Assembly: GCA_022750355.1 (NCBI GenBank)
Contig: JAKIVW010000005.1
Span: 1 to 17,675 of the forward strand
Direction of reading: 5' to 3'
DNA: 17,675 nucleotides
DNA from: Thermoplasmata archaeon
GTDB taxonomy: Archaea; Thermoplasmatota; Thermoplasmata; Lutacidiplasmatales; UBA184
Both the position numbers and the translations under genes were made by a program. This document shows, piece by piece, positions 1-6,782 of this stretch. Numbering within the stretch: position 1 is the first letter of the stretch; each line of letters starts with the position of its first letter. Below the pieces are notes generated by a model. It did not search any database and had not been told where the DNA came from. It saw nothing but the letters and a program-made list of their open reading frames with translations.

Positions 1-73
1 GGAGGTTTTCTGCCCGTCGGAGGTAAACGCCAGCCCTACTCTTCGGTAGGATCTCTACCCGGAGTTCGGTCAC
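1..73 (-). CDS. HEPN-like domain protein, N-terminal fragment (probable toxin of an MNT-HEPN pair)
   Basis: An open frame starts at GTG (73-71), inside the end of the nucleotidyltransferase gene: the GTGA overlap shares bases with that gene's TGA stop (72-70). This arrangement is typical of translationally coupled toxin-antitoxin operons. It runs 24 codons to the window edge and reads VTELRVEILP then KSRAGVYLRRAENL. The segment YLRRAENL resembles the first helix of HEPN proteins, where a hydrophobic-aromatic residue is followed by RAE. The diagnostic RX4-6H motif would lie outside the window, so the family call is inferred from this short match and from the MNT partner. In known MNT-HEPN modules the HEPN protein is an RNase toxin. 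It could instead be another helical partner protein. Confidence 0.55.
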   Translation of the reverse strand, partial: MTELRVEILPKSRAGVYLRRAENL

Positions 74-663
74 TCAGCGGTTTCCAATTCTAGGCCGTCT
101 CGACTCGAGTTCTTGAGAAGCTCCGGATTCGGGGGATTGCGCTGTTGGGCCGAATCCATCACAACAGCTGAGAGCGGATTGCCGAACTTGACCACGAAGG
201 CAAAACTGGCAGCGCTCAAGGCATCCTCAACCTGTTCTCTCTCCGCGCGCGTCTTCACCCGGACGAGCAGATCTACGTCGCTCGTGGTTCGCTCGTCTCC
301 CCGTGCAACCGAGCCGAAGATGGTCGCCCCCTGCACCGGGAGCCGTTGGATCACACCCTCGAGATCGGACTTGAGTTCGTTCAACGAGTGAGTCTCGTCG
401 CGAAAAAGGCGGGTTAGCGTCTCGGACAAGAGATGCTTCTCCGAGAGTCTCCAGACGTGGGACCGGCCAGCGATCTCCCGAAATACCACTCCAGAGGCTT
501 CGAGCGAGACGAGGGAACTACAGACTTGCGACGGTGACGCGTCACACAGTCTCGCCAACTCCCGTCCGGTGAACCCCCGACCAGCCTGCCGGACGAGAGC
601 GCGGAGGAGCTTGAGGCGAATCGGGTTCCCAAGCAAGTCATCAAGCGGGTTGTGGAATCGCAT
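70..663 (-). CDS. Winged-helix/nucleotidyltransferase (MNT) fusion protein, probable antitoxin
   Basis: The protein has two domains. Residues about 8-75 form a winged helix-turn-helix (LLGNPIRLKLLRAL, then a FTGRELARL...SPSQVCSSLVSLEASG recognition region). Residues about 110-170 form a pol-beta-type minimal nucleotidyltransferase with the motif GSVARG (117-122) and the metal-binding pair DVD (129-131). In known MNT-HEPN systems the MNT AMPylates the HEPN toxin. An overlapping HEPN-like frame follows directly. The frame is open upstream to 762. I chose ATG at 663 because a TATA-like element (688-698) lies about 30 nt upstream of it, which would place transcription start at or just before this ATG. 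The alternative ATG at 681 is too close to that element. The wHTH may bind the palindrome at 661-682 and autoregulate; this is inference. The enzyme fold is confident and the antitoxin role likely. Confidence 0.85.
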   Translation of the reverse strand: MRFHNPLDDLLGNPIRLKLLRALVRQAGRGFTGRELARLCDASPSQVCSSLVSLEASGVVFREIAGRSHVWRLSEKHLLSETLTRLFRDETHSLNELKSDLEGVIQRLPVQGATIFGSVARGDERTTSDVDLLVRVKTRAEREQVEDALSAASFAFVVKFGNPLSAVVMDSAQQRNPPNPELLKNSSRDGLELETAE

Positions 664-682
664 GTCCAATATATCGGACATG
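661..682. promoter_or_regulatory. 22-base near-perfect palindrome, candidate operator
   Basis: The arms CATGTCC (661-667) and GGACATG (676-682) are exact inverted repeats. The inner bases AATATATC also pair except for one position, giving 10 of 11 complementary pairs. The palindrome covers the predicted start codon and transcription start of the wHTH-MNT gene, directly downstream of its TATA-like element. That suits a repressor site bound by the encoded winged helix. Symmetry and position are visible; binding is inferred. Confidence 0.5.
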
Positions 683-687
683 TGTTT

Positions 688-698
688 GATTATATGAA
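688..698 (-). promoter_or_regulatory. TATA-box-like promoter element for the wHTH-MNT gene
   Basis: On the minus strand the sequence reads TTCATATAATC, an AT-rich island in GC-rich DNA. It is centred about 30 nt upstream of ATG 663, the distance expected for an archaeal TATA box of a leaderless or very short-leader transcript. Confidence 0.45.
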
Positions 699-763
699 CA
701 TAGTCCCCACCCGCCCCCTTACCGAAGAGGCCGGCCGAGAAGACGAGCAGAGAATTCACCAAG

Positions 764-964
764 AACCGTTCAAGGGTTCTTTCCTGTTCCGTCCCGAGTA
801 ATTGGGTTGGTTTTTCGATAGTCGTGAACCCACTCCGTGGGACCCGAAAGAAGGACCACTATGGGAGGGCCGGAAACGCGGCTAAGTGGTCGGTACGAGA
901 CCCACTGCTCCTAGCCTATATCGGGAGCTAAGAACCTCACTGATCTGGGCTGGCCAGTCTTGCG
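764..964. other. Divergent intergenic region
   Basis: This stretch lies between the minus-strand MNT gene and the plus-strand acetyltransferase. It holds a small inverted repeat (CCCAC-TCC-GTGGG, about 831-843) and the AT-rich element before the acetyltransferase. I see no gene in it. Confidence 0.4.
915..923 (+). promoter_or_regulatory. TATA-like element upstream of the tandem GNAT gene
   Basis: The sequence CCTATATCG is centred 46 nt before ATG 965. That would give transcription start near 945 and a leader of about 20 nt. There is no clear Shine-Dalgarno site in that leader. The motif match is moderate. Confidence 0.35.
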
Positions 965-1948
965 ATGGATCGCAGTCTCTACTCCCTTCGGCCATTCGTC
1001 GAGATGGATTACGAACCGGTCGCACGGATCAGTGCGCTCATTGACCCTGAGTTTCCCGATTCGGCCGAAGACGAGCGCCATTGGCACGACATAATCACCG
1101 CAAAGCCGGGCCGACTGATGCTGAAGTGGGTGGTCGAGGAAATTCGATCGGAGGCCGTCGTTGGGTGGGGAGGCCTATCTCACACGCTGTGGAACTACCA
1201 TCCCAACAAGTACTGGGTGCAAGCGACGGTTCATCCGGAGCATCGCCGGAGAGGCATCGCCCACGAATTGTATTCGCTAGTCGAGAAAGAAGCCAGGGAC
1301 CGGAACGCGCTCTGCCTCTGGTCCGCTGTTCGGGAGGACGATGCCGACGGTGTCCAATTCCTTGCATCGAATCGATTCGCCCCCATGAGAAGGGTATGGT
1401 TTTCCCGCCTCGACCTCATCCATCTCGACCTCTCGAGATTCCCAAATCGGTCGCAGGCCATGGAAGAACAGGGGATCCGTATTACGACGTTTGGCGACGA
1501 AGGGACTGAGCGTGCCGAAGTCCGGCGCCGACTCTTCGAACTCGTCCAAAGGGGCGGCGCAGACGTTCCCCGAATGGGGGAGTACACCCCGATCACGTTC
1601 GAGGAGTTTGTCGCGGCCGAGATCGAGGGGCCCAAGGCCCTTCCCTCCGCGACCTTTCTCGCGGTCAAAGGAGAGCAGTTCGTCGGAATGACCTCACTCG
1701 AACGGGTACCGGGTGTGCCCGACACCATCGGGATAGGGTTCACCTGCACGCTTCCGGAGTTTCGCGGGCGCGGAATCGCGTCCGAGCTCAAGCGGCGAGG
1801 AGTCGAGTTTGCCAGAAAAGAAGGATATCGCTCCCTCGTCACCGGTAACGATTCGCTGAACCCACGAATTTGGGCCATAAATCAGAGGTTGGGGTTCCAG
1901 CAGGAGAGAACTTGGATTCAGGCCCAAAAGACGCTGGGGGCGACGTAG
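965..1948 (+). CDS. Tandem-GNAT N-acetyltransferase
   Basis: The 327-residue protein contains two GNAT folds. Each carries the acetyl-CoA pyrophosphate-binding motif A: HPEHRRRGIA at residues 90-99 and LPEFRGRGIA at 263-272. The C-terminal half ends with the GNAT motif B pattern NDSLNPRIWAINQRLGF, which is the better conserved lobe. The N-terminal copy also has the ASNRF pattern near 135. Tandem GNATs (for example mycothiol-synthase-like proteins) transfer an acyl group from acyl-CoA to an amine, and often only one lobe is catalytic. The substrate cannot be told from sequence. The gene stands alone, with an AT-rich promoter-like element at 915-923. The start ATG 965 gives the N-terminus expected for the first GNAT strand (YSLRPFVEMDYEPVARI). 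Confidence 0.88.
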   Translation: MDRSLYSLRPFVEMDYEPVARISALIDPEFPDSAEDERHWHDIITAKPGRLMLKWVVEEIRSEAVVGWGGLSHTLWNYHPNKYWVQATVHPEHRRRGIAHELYSLVEKEARDRNALCLWSAVREDDADGVQFLASNRFAPMRRVWFSRLDLIHLDLSRFPNRSQAMEEQGIRITTFGDEGTERAEVRRRLFELVQRGGADVPRMGEYTPITFEEFVAAEIEGPKALPSATFLAVKGEQFVGMTSLERVPGVPDTIGIGFTCTLPEFRGRGIASELKRRGVEFARKEGYRSLVTGNDSLNPRIWAINQRLGFQQERTWIQAQKTLGAT

Positions 1949-2227
1949 GCCGAGTCGGACAACGCAACCGGCAGCGTGTGTTCAGTCGCTCCACGGGGTG
2001 ACCAGGCTCGGGAGTTCTTGCGGCCACTAACTGAGGCAATGGGAAATCTCTTCCGGTTCGGGGGAATGGGAGGTGTGTAAACAGGACTGCACCCACGGCG
2101 ACCTTCGAGGGGTCAGGAGCGGTCGAAGGCTCTTGCCTAAAAGGGAACGGGGGAGTAGGGCGGGGGCCGGGACGCTGGAGAAAGAGAGCCGGTTCATGAC
2201 CCGCACGGAACCGATCATGGTCGCGCA
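1949..2227. other. Intergenic region with a small inverted repeat
   Basis: About 280 bases lie between two plus-strand genes. CCTTCGA (2102-2108) and TCGAAGG (2123-2129) are exact inverted 7-base arms separated by 14 bases. An AT-rich CTAAAAGG stretch near 2136-2143 may be a weak promoter for the dehydrogenase. No convincing protein gene is present: the short open frames are Arg/Ser/Gly-rich and start-poor. Confidence 0.35.
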
Positions 2228-3274
2228 GTGCCCGAAATCACCACGTCGCCTTCCGGACCGGTGAAAGGATTGCCGACCCCACCACCCGCTCCCGTTCGCC
2301 CGGGTTCGATGAGGGCCTGGGTCATGGTGAGTTACGGCCCACCGGAAGGGTTGGCGCTCCGCGACGTTCCGTTTCCGGGATTCAAGGACGAGGGCGAGGT
2401 CTTAGTACGCGTCCTAGCCACTTCCATAAACCCCGCGGACCGCCATAATTTGAATCTTCCCCTCTTGTTCCGAAAGGGCAAAGGATGGCTGAAACCAAAG
2501 TCGGGAAGCATCGGACTTGACCTCGCCGGTCGGGTCGAAATGGTCGGCAAGAACGTGAAGGATATTCACGTCGGAGACGAGGTTTACGGCGTGGGACGAG
2601 GGGCCTTCGGTGAATTCGCCGTCTCCGACCAGATCGAATTGGCGCCGAAACCCGCCCGTCTGAGCTTCGAGCAAGCCGCCGCCCTACCGATCGCGGGCAT
2701 CACGGCCCTCCAGGGACTGCGCGATAAGGCGCAGATTCACGCCGGCCAGCGGGTCTTGGTCAACGGGGCCTCGGGCGGGGTTGGTTCCTTTGCCGTGCAG
2801 ATCGCGGGGGCCCTTGGGGCTGAGGTGAGCGCCGTCTGCAGCCCCCAGAATGTGGAGCAGGCCAAGTCCCTCGGAGCCGTTCGGGTCTTCGACTACACCC
2901 GCGAGGATTTCACGAAGAGCGGCCAACGGTACGATGTCATCGTCGATTTGCAAGCCAACCATTCTCTGGCGGCCTATCGGAGGGTCCTCAATCCCAACGG
3001 ACTCCTCCTGATGATCGGCGCGGGCCCGGGTTCGATAGGCCGTGTCCTTCCCCGGATGCTCAAGGTCATGCTGGGGACGAAGATCGTCGGCCCCCGGATG
3101 AAGTTCTTCGTCGCGTCGGTGAGGACGAAGGACCTGGTCGCCTTGAAAGAACTCGTCGATGCCGGAAAGGTAACTCCGGCGATCGACCGGCGATACCCCA
3201 TGGACCAAGTCCCGGCCGCGATGCGATACCTCATGGAAGGCCACGCTCGCGGGAAGATCGTCGTTAACGTCTGA
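2228..3274 (+). CDS. Medium-chain dehydrogenase/reductase, NADPH:quinone oxidoreductase type
   Basis: This is an MDR-superfamily oxidoreductase. Numbered from the longest start, it shows the GroES-like N-domain with SINPADRH (66-73) and GLDLAGRVEMVG (97-108), the Rossmann dinucleotide motif NGASGGVGSFAVQIA (179-193), and the C-terminal signature GHARGKIVVNV. The catalytic and structural zinc cysteines of alcohol dehydrogenases are absent, pointing to the zinc-independent quinone-reductase/enoyl-reductase branch that transfers hydride from NADPH. The start is uncertain. The coordinates give the maximal frame from GTG 2228. TTG 2270 has a GGTGA site five bases upstream, and ATG 2309 (MRAWVMVSYG) matches where the family domain begins. 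The first 27 residues are proline-rich and not part of the fold. The convergent methyltransferase ends 77 bases downstream. Confidence 0.88.
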   Translation: MPEITTSPSGPVKGLPTPPPAPVRPGSMRAWVMVSYGPPEGLALRDVPFPGFKDEGEVLVRVLATSINPADRHNLNLPLLFRKGKGWLKPKSGSIGLDLAGRVEMVGKNVKDIHVGDEVYGVGRGAFGEFAVSDQIELAPKPARLSFEQAAALPIAGITALQGLRDKAQIHAGQRVLVNGASGGVGSFAVQIAGALGAEVSAVCSPQNVEQAKSLGAVRVFDYTREDFTKSGQRYDVIVDLQANHSLAAYRRVLNPNGLLLMIGAGPGSIGRVLPRMLKVMLGTKIVGPRMKFFVASVRTKDLVALKELVDAGKVTPAIDRRYPMDQVPAAMRYLMEGHARGKIVVNV

Positions 3275-3293
3275 TGCCCACCCTCCCCGAACG

Positions 3294-3313
3294 CCGCCTC
3301 AATTTCTCGGCGG
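3294..3313. terminator. Small hairpin in a convergent gap
   Basis: CCGCC and GGCGG arms flank a 10-base T-containing loop between the dehydrogenase and the convergent methyltransferase. There is no strong T-run after the stem, so a terminator role is weakly supported. Confidence 0.25.
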
Positions 3314-3351
3314 TCTCATCCCGCCCGAACCACTCCAGGAGGAGATACTCG

Positions 3352-4173
3352 CTACGTGGGGAAGCTCCGCCGGGTCGCCCGGCTCGATTTGCGTCCCCTG
3401 ACTGACCACATCATCGGGATCAGTCCCTCATTCTCCCGGAAATGCCAGTAACCGAGGCGGTCCTCGGTCATCGTCGAGAACCGTTGCCAAAAAGTGTAGG
3501 GGAACTCCTCCACCGCCTCGATCTCGACCCCGTGCCGGATCAGCGAAGAGAGGACCTTCGACACCGGATGGATCCACGAATACGTCACGCGATGCTTCAT
3601 CTTGGCGCTGGTCGCGTAGGTTCCGTCATACACTTCACGGAGGGCGTGGGAGGTGAAGTAGGGAATTTTCGGCTCCAGACCGGTGAACGGGGGATCGTTC
3701 GGAAAGACGTCGGTGATAGGATGGTCCTCGAGCAATAGGAACCGCCCACCGGGTTTCAGAAACCGTGCGACGGTAGCCGCCCACCGATCGATGTCCGGAA
3801 GCCAACACAAGGCTCCCCTTCCCGTGTACACGATGTCGAATTGGTCGTCCAACACATGGGATAGGTCGTAGATGTTCGATTGGAGGAAACGGGCCTTGAT
3901 ACCGGCCCGCCGGGCGAGTCGTCGAGCCGTTCGAACGGCAGGGAGGGAAAAATCTACCCCGGTGACTCGGGCTCCCCGTCTCGCCCAGGAGAGCGTGTCG
4001 AGACCAAAGTGGCATTGAAGGTGGAGCAGAGTCTCTCCCTTCACCGAACCCAACGACTTGACTTCGATCGACTTCAAAGTCGATCGCCCGCGCAGGAAGG
4101 ACGGGACGTCGTAGGAGGGAGCCGCGAAGTGCAGCGGGACGCTTTCGTCCCATTTCCCACGGTTGACGCTCAT
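3352..4173 (-). CDS. Class I SAM-dependent methyltransferase
   Basis: This Rossmann-type methyltransferase is about 273 residues. From ATG 4173, motif I is LLHLQCHFGLDTLSWA (49-64) and the acidic ribose-binding residue is D74 in GVDFS. The region DIVYTGRGALCWLPDIDRW (about 113-131) and the FLKPGGRFLLLEDH strand (about 138-151) complete the core. The HLQCHFGLDT variant of the glycine-rich loop is characteristic of a common uncharacterised small-molecule methyltransferase group. The C-terminal half (HPVSKVLSSLIRHGVEIEAVEEFPY) fits substrate-binding helices. The frame stays open to 4335, but the first 54 codons look unlike protein of this family, and MSVNRGKWDESVPLHF resembles the usual N-terminus. 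It is divergent from the cyclase gene. The substrate is unknown. Confidence 0.85.
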   Translation of the reverse strand: MSVNRGKWDESVPLHFAAPSYDVPSFLRGRSTLKSIEVKSLGSVKGETLLHLQCHFGLDTLSWARRGARVTGVDFSLPAVRTARRLARRAGIKARFLQSNIYDLSHVLDDQFDIVYTGRGALCWLPDIDRWAATVARFLKPGGRFLLLEDHPITDVFPNDPPFTGLEPKIPYFTSHALREVYDGTYATSAKMKHRVTYSWIHPVSKVLSSLIRHGVEIEAVEEFPYTFWQRFSTMTEDRLGYWHFRENEGLIPMMWSVRGRKSSRATRRSFPT

Positions 4174-4359
4174 GCGTCGGGTGTCGGACTTTTTCACGGT
4201 ACCGGACTCCCCACCCGAAAGATAACTTGGCGGGCGAGTTTCTTCCCAGTATTCGTGGGCACTGACGTGGAATTCAGATTTTGTCCAACTCTCCCCTGGA
4301 CGATGTGGGACGTCCTCGCCCGGATACCGTCTCATCGGGGTTGGCCCCCCGGCCCGGGG

Positions 4360-4368
4360 TTTAATCTA
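4360..4368 (+). promoter_or_regulatory. TATA-box-like element of the cyclase gene
   Basis: The sequence TTTAATCTA is centred about 25 nt before ATG 4389, in otherwise GC-rich DNA. This is the spacing of an archaeal promoter producing a leaderless mRNA. No Shine-Dalgarno site precedes the ATG, which agrees with that. Confidence 0.5.
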
Positions 4369-4388
4369 ACGAAGGTCGTTCTCGGGCC

Positions 4389-6311
4389 ATGGCCCCGACC
4401 CGACGCCTCGCCGCAATCATGTTCACCGACATGGTCGGGTCCACGTCCTCGGCCCAGACGAACGAAGCGGAGGCGCTCCGAGCCCAGGAAGAGCAGACGG
4501 AGCTGCTACGCCCGCTCTTTGCGGCCCACCAGGGGCGCGAGGTCAAGTCGATGGGAGATGGATTCCTTGCCGAGTTCGATAGCGCGTTGCGCGCGGTCGA
4601 GTGCGCGATTGCGATCCAGTCGCGGATCATGGAGCGGAACTCTCAGGAGACGGTTACCCCGTTCCACCTCCGGATCGGCATTCACCTGGGGGACGTGGAA
4701 GAACGAGGGGGCGACATCTTCGGGGACTCCGTGAACATCGCGGCCCGAATCGAGCCGCTCGCGGACCCCGATGGGATTTGCATCTCCGAGCCCGTATTCG
4801 GTCAAGTGCGGAACAAGATCTCGCACCGACTGGAGAAACTCGAACTCCAGACGCTCAAGAATGTTCGCTTTCCGCTGGAGATCTACCGGATCGTCGTACC
4901 GCAGACCGGACCTTCGGTCGCGGTCGCAGCGGAGAGACCCACACGGCTGGCGGTCCTTCCGTTCGCCAATATCAGCCCGAACCCGAATGACGACTTCTTT
5001 GCAGACGGGCTGACCGAGGAGCTGATCACGGTCCTGTCGCAACTCGAAGGGCTACGAGTGATCGCACGCACCTCGGTCATGCAGTACAAAGCAACCCCGA
5101 AGGCTGTCTCTCAAATCGCCCGAGAGCTGGGGGTCTCGTCGATCCTGGAAGGGAGCGTCCGAAAGGCCGGTAATCGCCTTCGAATCACCGCGCAGCTGAT
5201 CGACGCGAGCTCCCAAGATCACGTCTGGGCCAACACGTACGACCGCGAGCTGGACGATATCTTCGCGGTCCAAACCGAAATCGCGCAGCAAGTTGCCGGC
5301 GCGCTCCGGCTCCGACTTCAGAGCGCGAACGAGGGACGGCTCCGATCACGGCCCCCGGTGACAGCCGATTCCTACCTCGCGTATCTCAAAGGCCGAGCTC
5401 TTCTGGGCCTCGATGGTCGCGAACCGCTCGAAGGGGCCAAGGCCCAGTTCGAAAGGGCCATTTCGCTCGACCCGAACAATGCGGTTGCCCATTCCGGGTT
5501 AGCAGATGCCATTCGCTACCTAGGCTGGTACCACTCCGGGGTTCCCCGCGCGGAGTGGGATGCCGCAGGCCGCCGCTCGGCCGCTCGAGCCATCGAGCTC
5601 GCCCCCCATCTTGCGGAAGCGCACGCTTCCCTCGGACTGATTCTTTGGGACGACGCCGATTACGCGGGGGCCGAACGGGAATTCAAGACCGCCCTAGAGT
5701 TGAATCCCAGCTACTCCCAGGCGCACAGCGGGTACGGGCTTCTTCTCGAGGAGCTAGGCCAGGGCGACTTGGCTTTGGTGGAATTCCGGTTGGCCGAGGC
5801 GTCGGACCCGCTCTGGACACACAATCTGTACCACCTCGCTCTGCTGCTCATCTGGTTGGGGCAGCTGGACGAGGCGCTCCTCACGATCCGCCGGCTGGCC
5901 AAGCTCGTACCGAACGGTACCGGGCCGCATTCCCTCATGGCCCGATGGTATGCCGCCCAATCCAATCTGGAGGGGACTCTCGCGGAGCTCCAGCTCGTCG
6001 AACAAAACGGAGAGGAACCCCGTCACAAGTCGAGGACCCGGTCCTTGTTCTGCATCCAGTCGGGCGATACCGAGGAAGCGCGTAGGCTACTTCGAATCGA
6101 AGAAGCCCTTCCGCCCGAACCTCAAACGGCCTACGAACTAGCCTACCAGTATGCGGAACTGGGGGACTTGGACGAATCCTTCCGGTGCATGGAACTCGCC
6201 TACCAGCGGCGGGTCCTTCCCATGATGGCCTTTCGGCTGGACCCTCGGCTCGAGCACGTTCGGAAAGATCCGCGATTTCGGGAAGTCCTGAAGAAAGTCA
6301 AGCTGGGCTGA
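4389..6311 (+). CDS. Class III adenylate cyclase fused to FlgO/TolB-like and TPR domains
   Basis: The 640-residue protein is probably cytoplasmic. Residues 5-170 form a class III cyclase homology domain with all catalytic positions: metal-binding D14 (MFTDMVGST) and D57 (KSMGDGF), ATP-selecting K53 and D109 (GGDIFGDSVN), and transition-state N116 and R120 (NIAAR). The K/D pair predicts cAMP rather than cGMP synthesis. Residues about 186-305 match the FlgO/TolB-like domain found in such cyclases (LAVLPFANISPNPNDDFFADGLTEEL...LEGSVRK). Residues about 320-640 are tetratricopeptide repeats, for example the AISLDPNNAVAHSGLADAI and ALELNPSYSQAHSGYGLLLEELG units. No membrane segment is seen. This architecture is common in soil bacteria, so horizontal acquisition is possible. 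The promoter suggests a leaderless transcript. The YciI-like gene converges after only 10 bases. Confidence 0.93.
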   Translation: MAPTRRLAAIMFTDMVGSTSSAQTNEAEALRAQEEQTELLRPLFAAHQGREVKSMGDGFLAEFDSALRAVECAIAIQSRIMERNSQETVTPFHLRIGIHLGDVEERGGDIFGDSVNIAARIEPLADPDGICISEPVFGQVRNKISHRLEKLELQTLKNVRFPLEIYRIVVPQTGPSVAVAAERPTRLAVLPFANISPNPNDDFFADGLTEELITVLSQLEGLRVIARTSVMQYKATPKAVSQIARELGVSSILEGSVRKAGNRLRITAQLIDASSQDHVWANTYDRELDDIFAVQTEIAQQVAGALRLRLQSANEGRLRSRPPVTADSYLAYLKGRALLGLDGREPLEGAKAQFERAISLDPNNAVAHSGLADAIRYLGWYHSGVPRAEWDAAGRRSAARAIELAPHLAEAHASLGLILWDDADYAGAEREFKTALELNPSYSQAHSGYGLLLEELGQGDLALVEFRLAEASDPLWTHNLYHLALLLIWLGQLDEALLTIRRLAKLVPNGTGPHSLMARWYAAQSNLEGTLAELQLVEQNGEEPRHKSRTRSLFCIQSGDTEEARRLLRIEEALPPEPQTAYELAYQYAELGDLDESFRCMELAYQRRVLPMMAFRLDPRLEHVRKDPRFREVLKKVKLG

Positions 6312-6321
6312 CCAGGAACGC

Positions 6322-6666
6322 CTAGACCGGTCCTGATGGCTTCGTGATGTCCGATAGGACGGGGTCGAGTTTGTCGTTGCTCACGATGATCTTCCACGCC
6401 TCGACACTCGCCGTTTGGAGGATCCCCTCCCGTACCCAGGGATCCTCGGCGAGCCAGGTCCGGACCGCCGACTCGGTTTCCGAGTGGAGGATCAACAACG
6501 CCCGGTGGATCGTCCCGTCGCCGAGCGGTCCCCCGAGGATGACGAATCCGGCGTACATCGCGGCGTTCACGAACGCGGCATGCTCGGTCCACAATTCTTG
6601 ATCTCGCATGGGGCGTGAATCGACCCACGAGGGACCCTGCTCGTTCACGACCACGTAGTACCCCAT
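6322..6666 (-). CDS. YciI-like (YCII-related domain) protein
   Basis: The 114-residue protein has the dimeric ferredoxin-like alpha-beta fold of the YCII family: MGYYVVVNEQGPSW strand, WTEHAAFVNAA helix with H29, GFVILGGPLGDG turn (41-51), RALLILHSETESAVRTWLAEDPW (55-77), and the closing EAWKII strand. Family members are small proteins of mostly unknown activity, some muconolactone-isomerase-like or dehydrochlorinase-like, using a His/Asp pair. The start ATG 6666 has a GGAG site about nine bases upstream. The gene is co-oriented with the kelch gene 116 bases upstream, but no shared function is evident. It converges on the cyclase with a 10-base gap. Confidence 0.85.
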   Translation of the reverse strand: MGYYVVVNEQGPSWVDSRPMRDQELWTEHAAFVNAAMYAGFVILGGPLGDGTIHRALLILHSETESAVRTWLAEDPWVREGILQTASVEAWKIIVSNDKLDPVLSDITKPSGPV

Positions 6667-6782
6667 CTTCGAGCTCCTTCAATCTCCCCGAGAACGGTTG
6701 CACTCTTGAGTAGACCGGGGGAGACCGGTCGGTCGGCGGCGGGCCATTGCCAGGGATCGGAAACGGGCCGTCGGGGCTCACC

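Noticed and set aside
1..73. Possible tRNA or hairpin RNA at the left edge (CCTAC/GTAGG arms)
   Set aside because: The arms are part of a GTG-started reading frame overlapping the MNT stop, and no T-arm or acceptor pairing is present.
3880..4734. A 284-codon plus-strand frame
   Set aside because: It overlaps both the methyltransferase and the cyclase, which have unmistakable family motifs.
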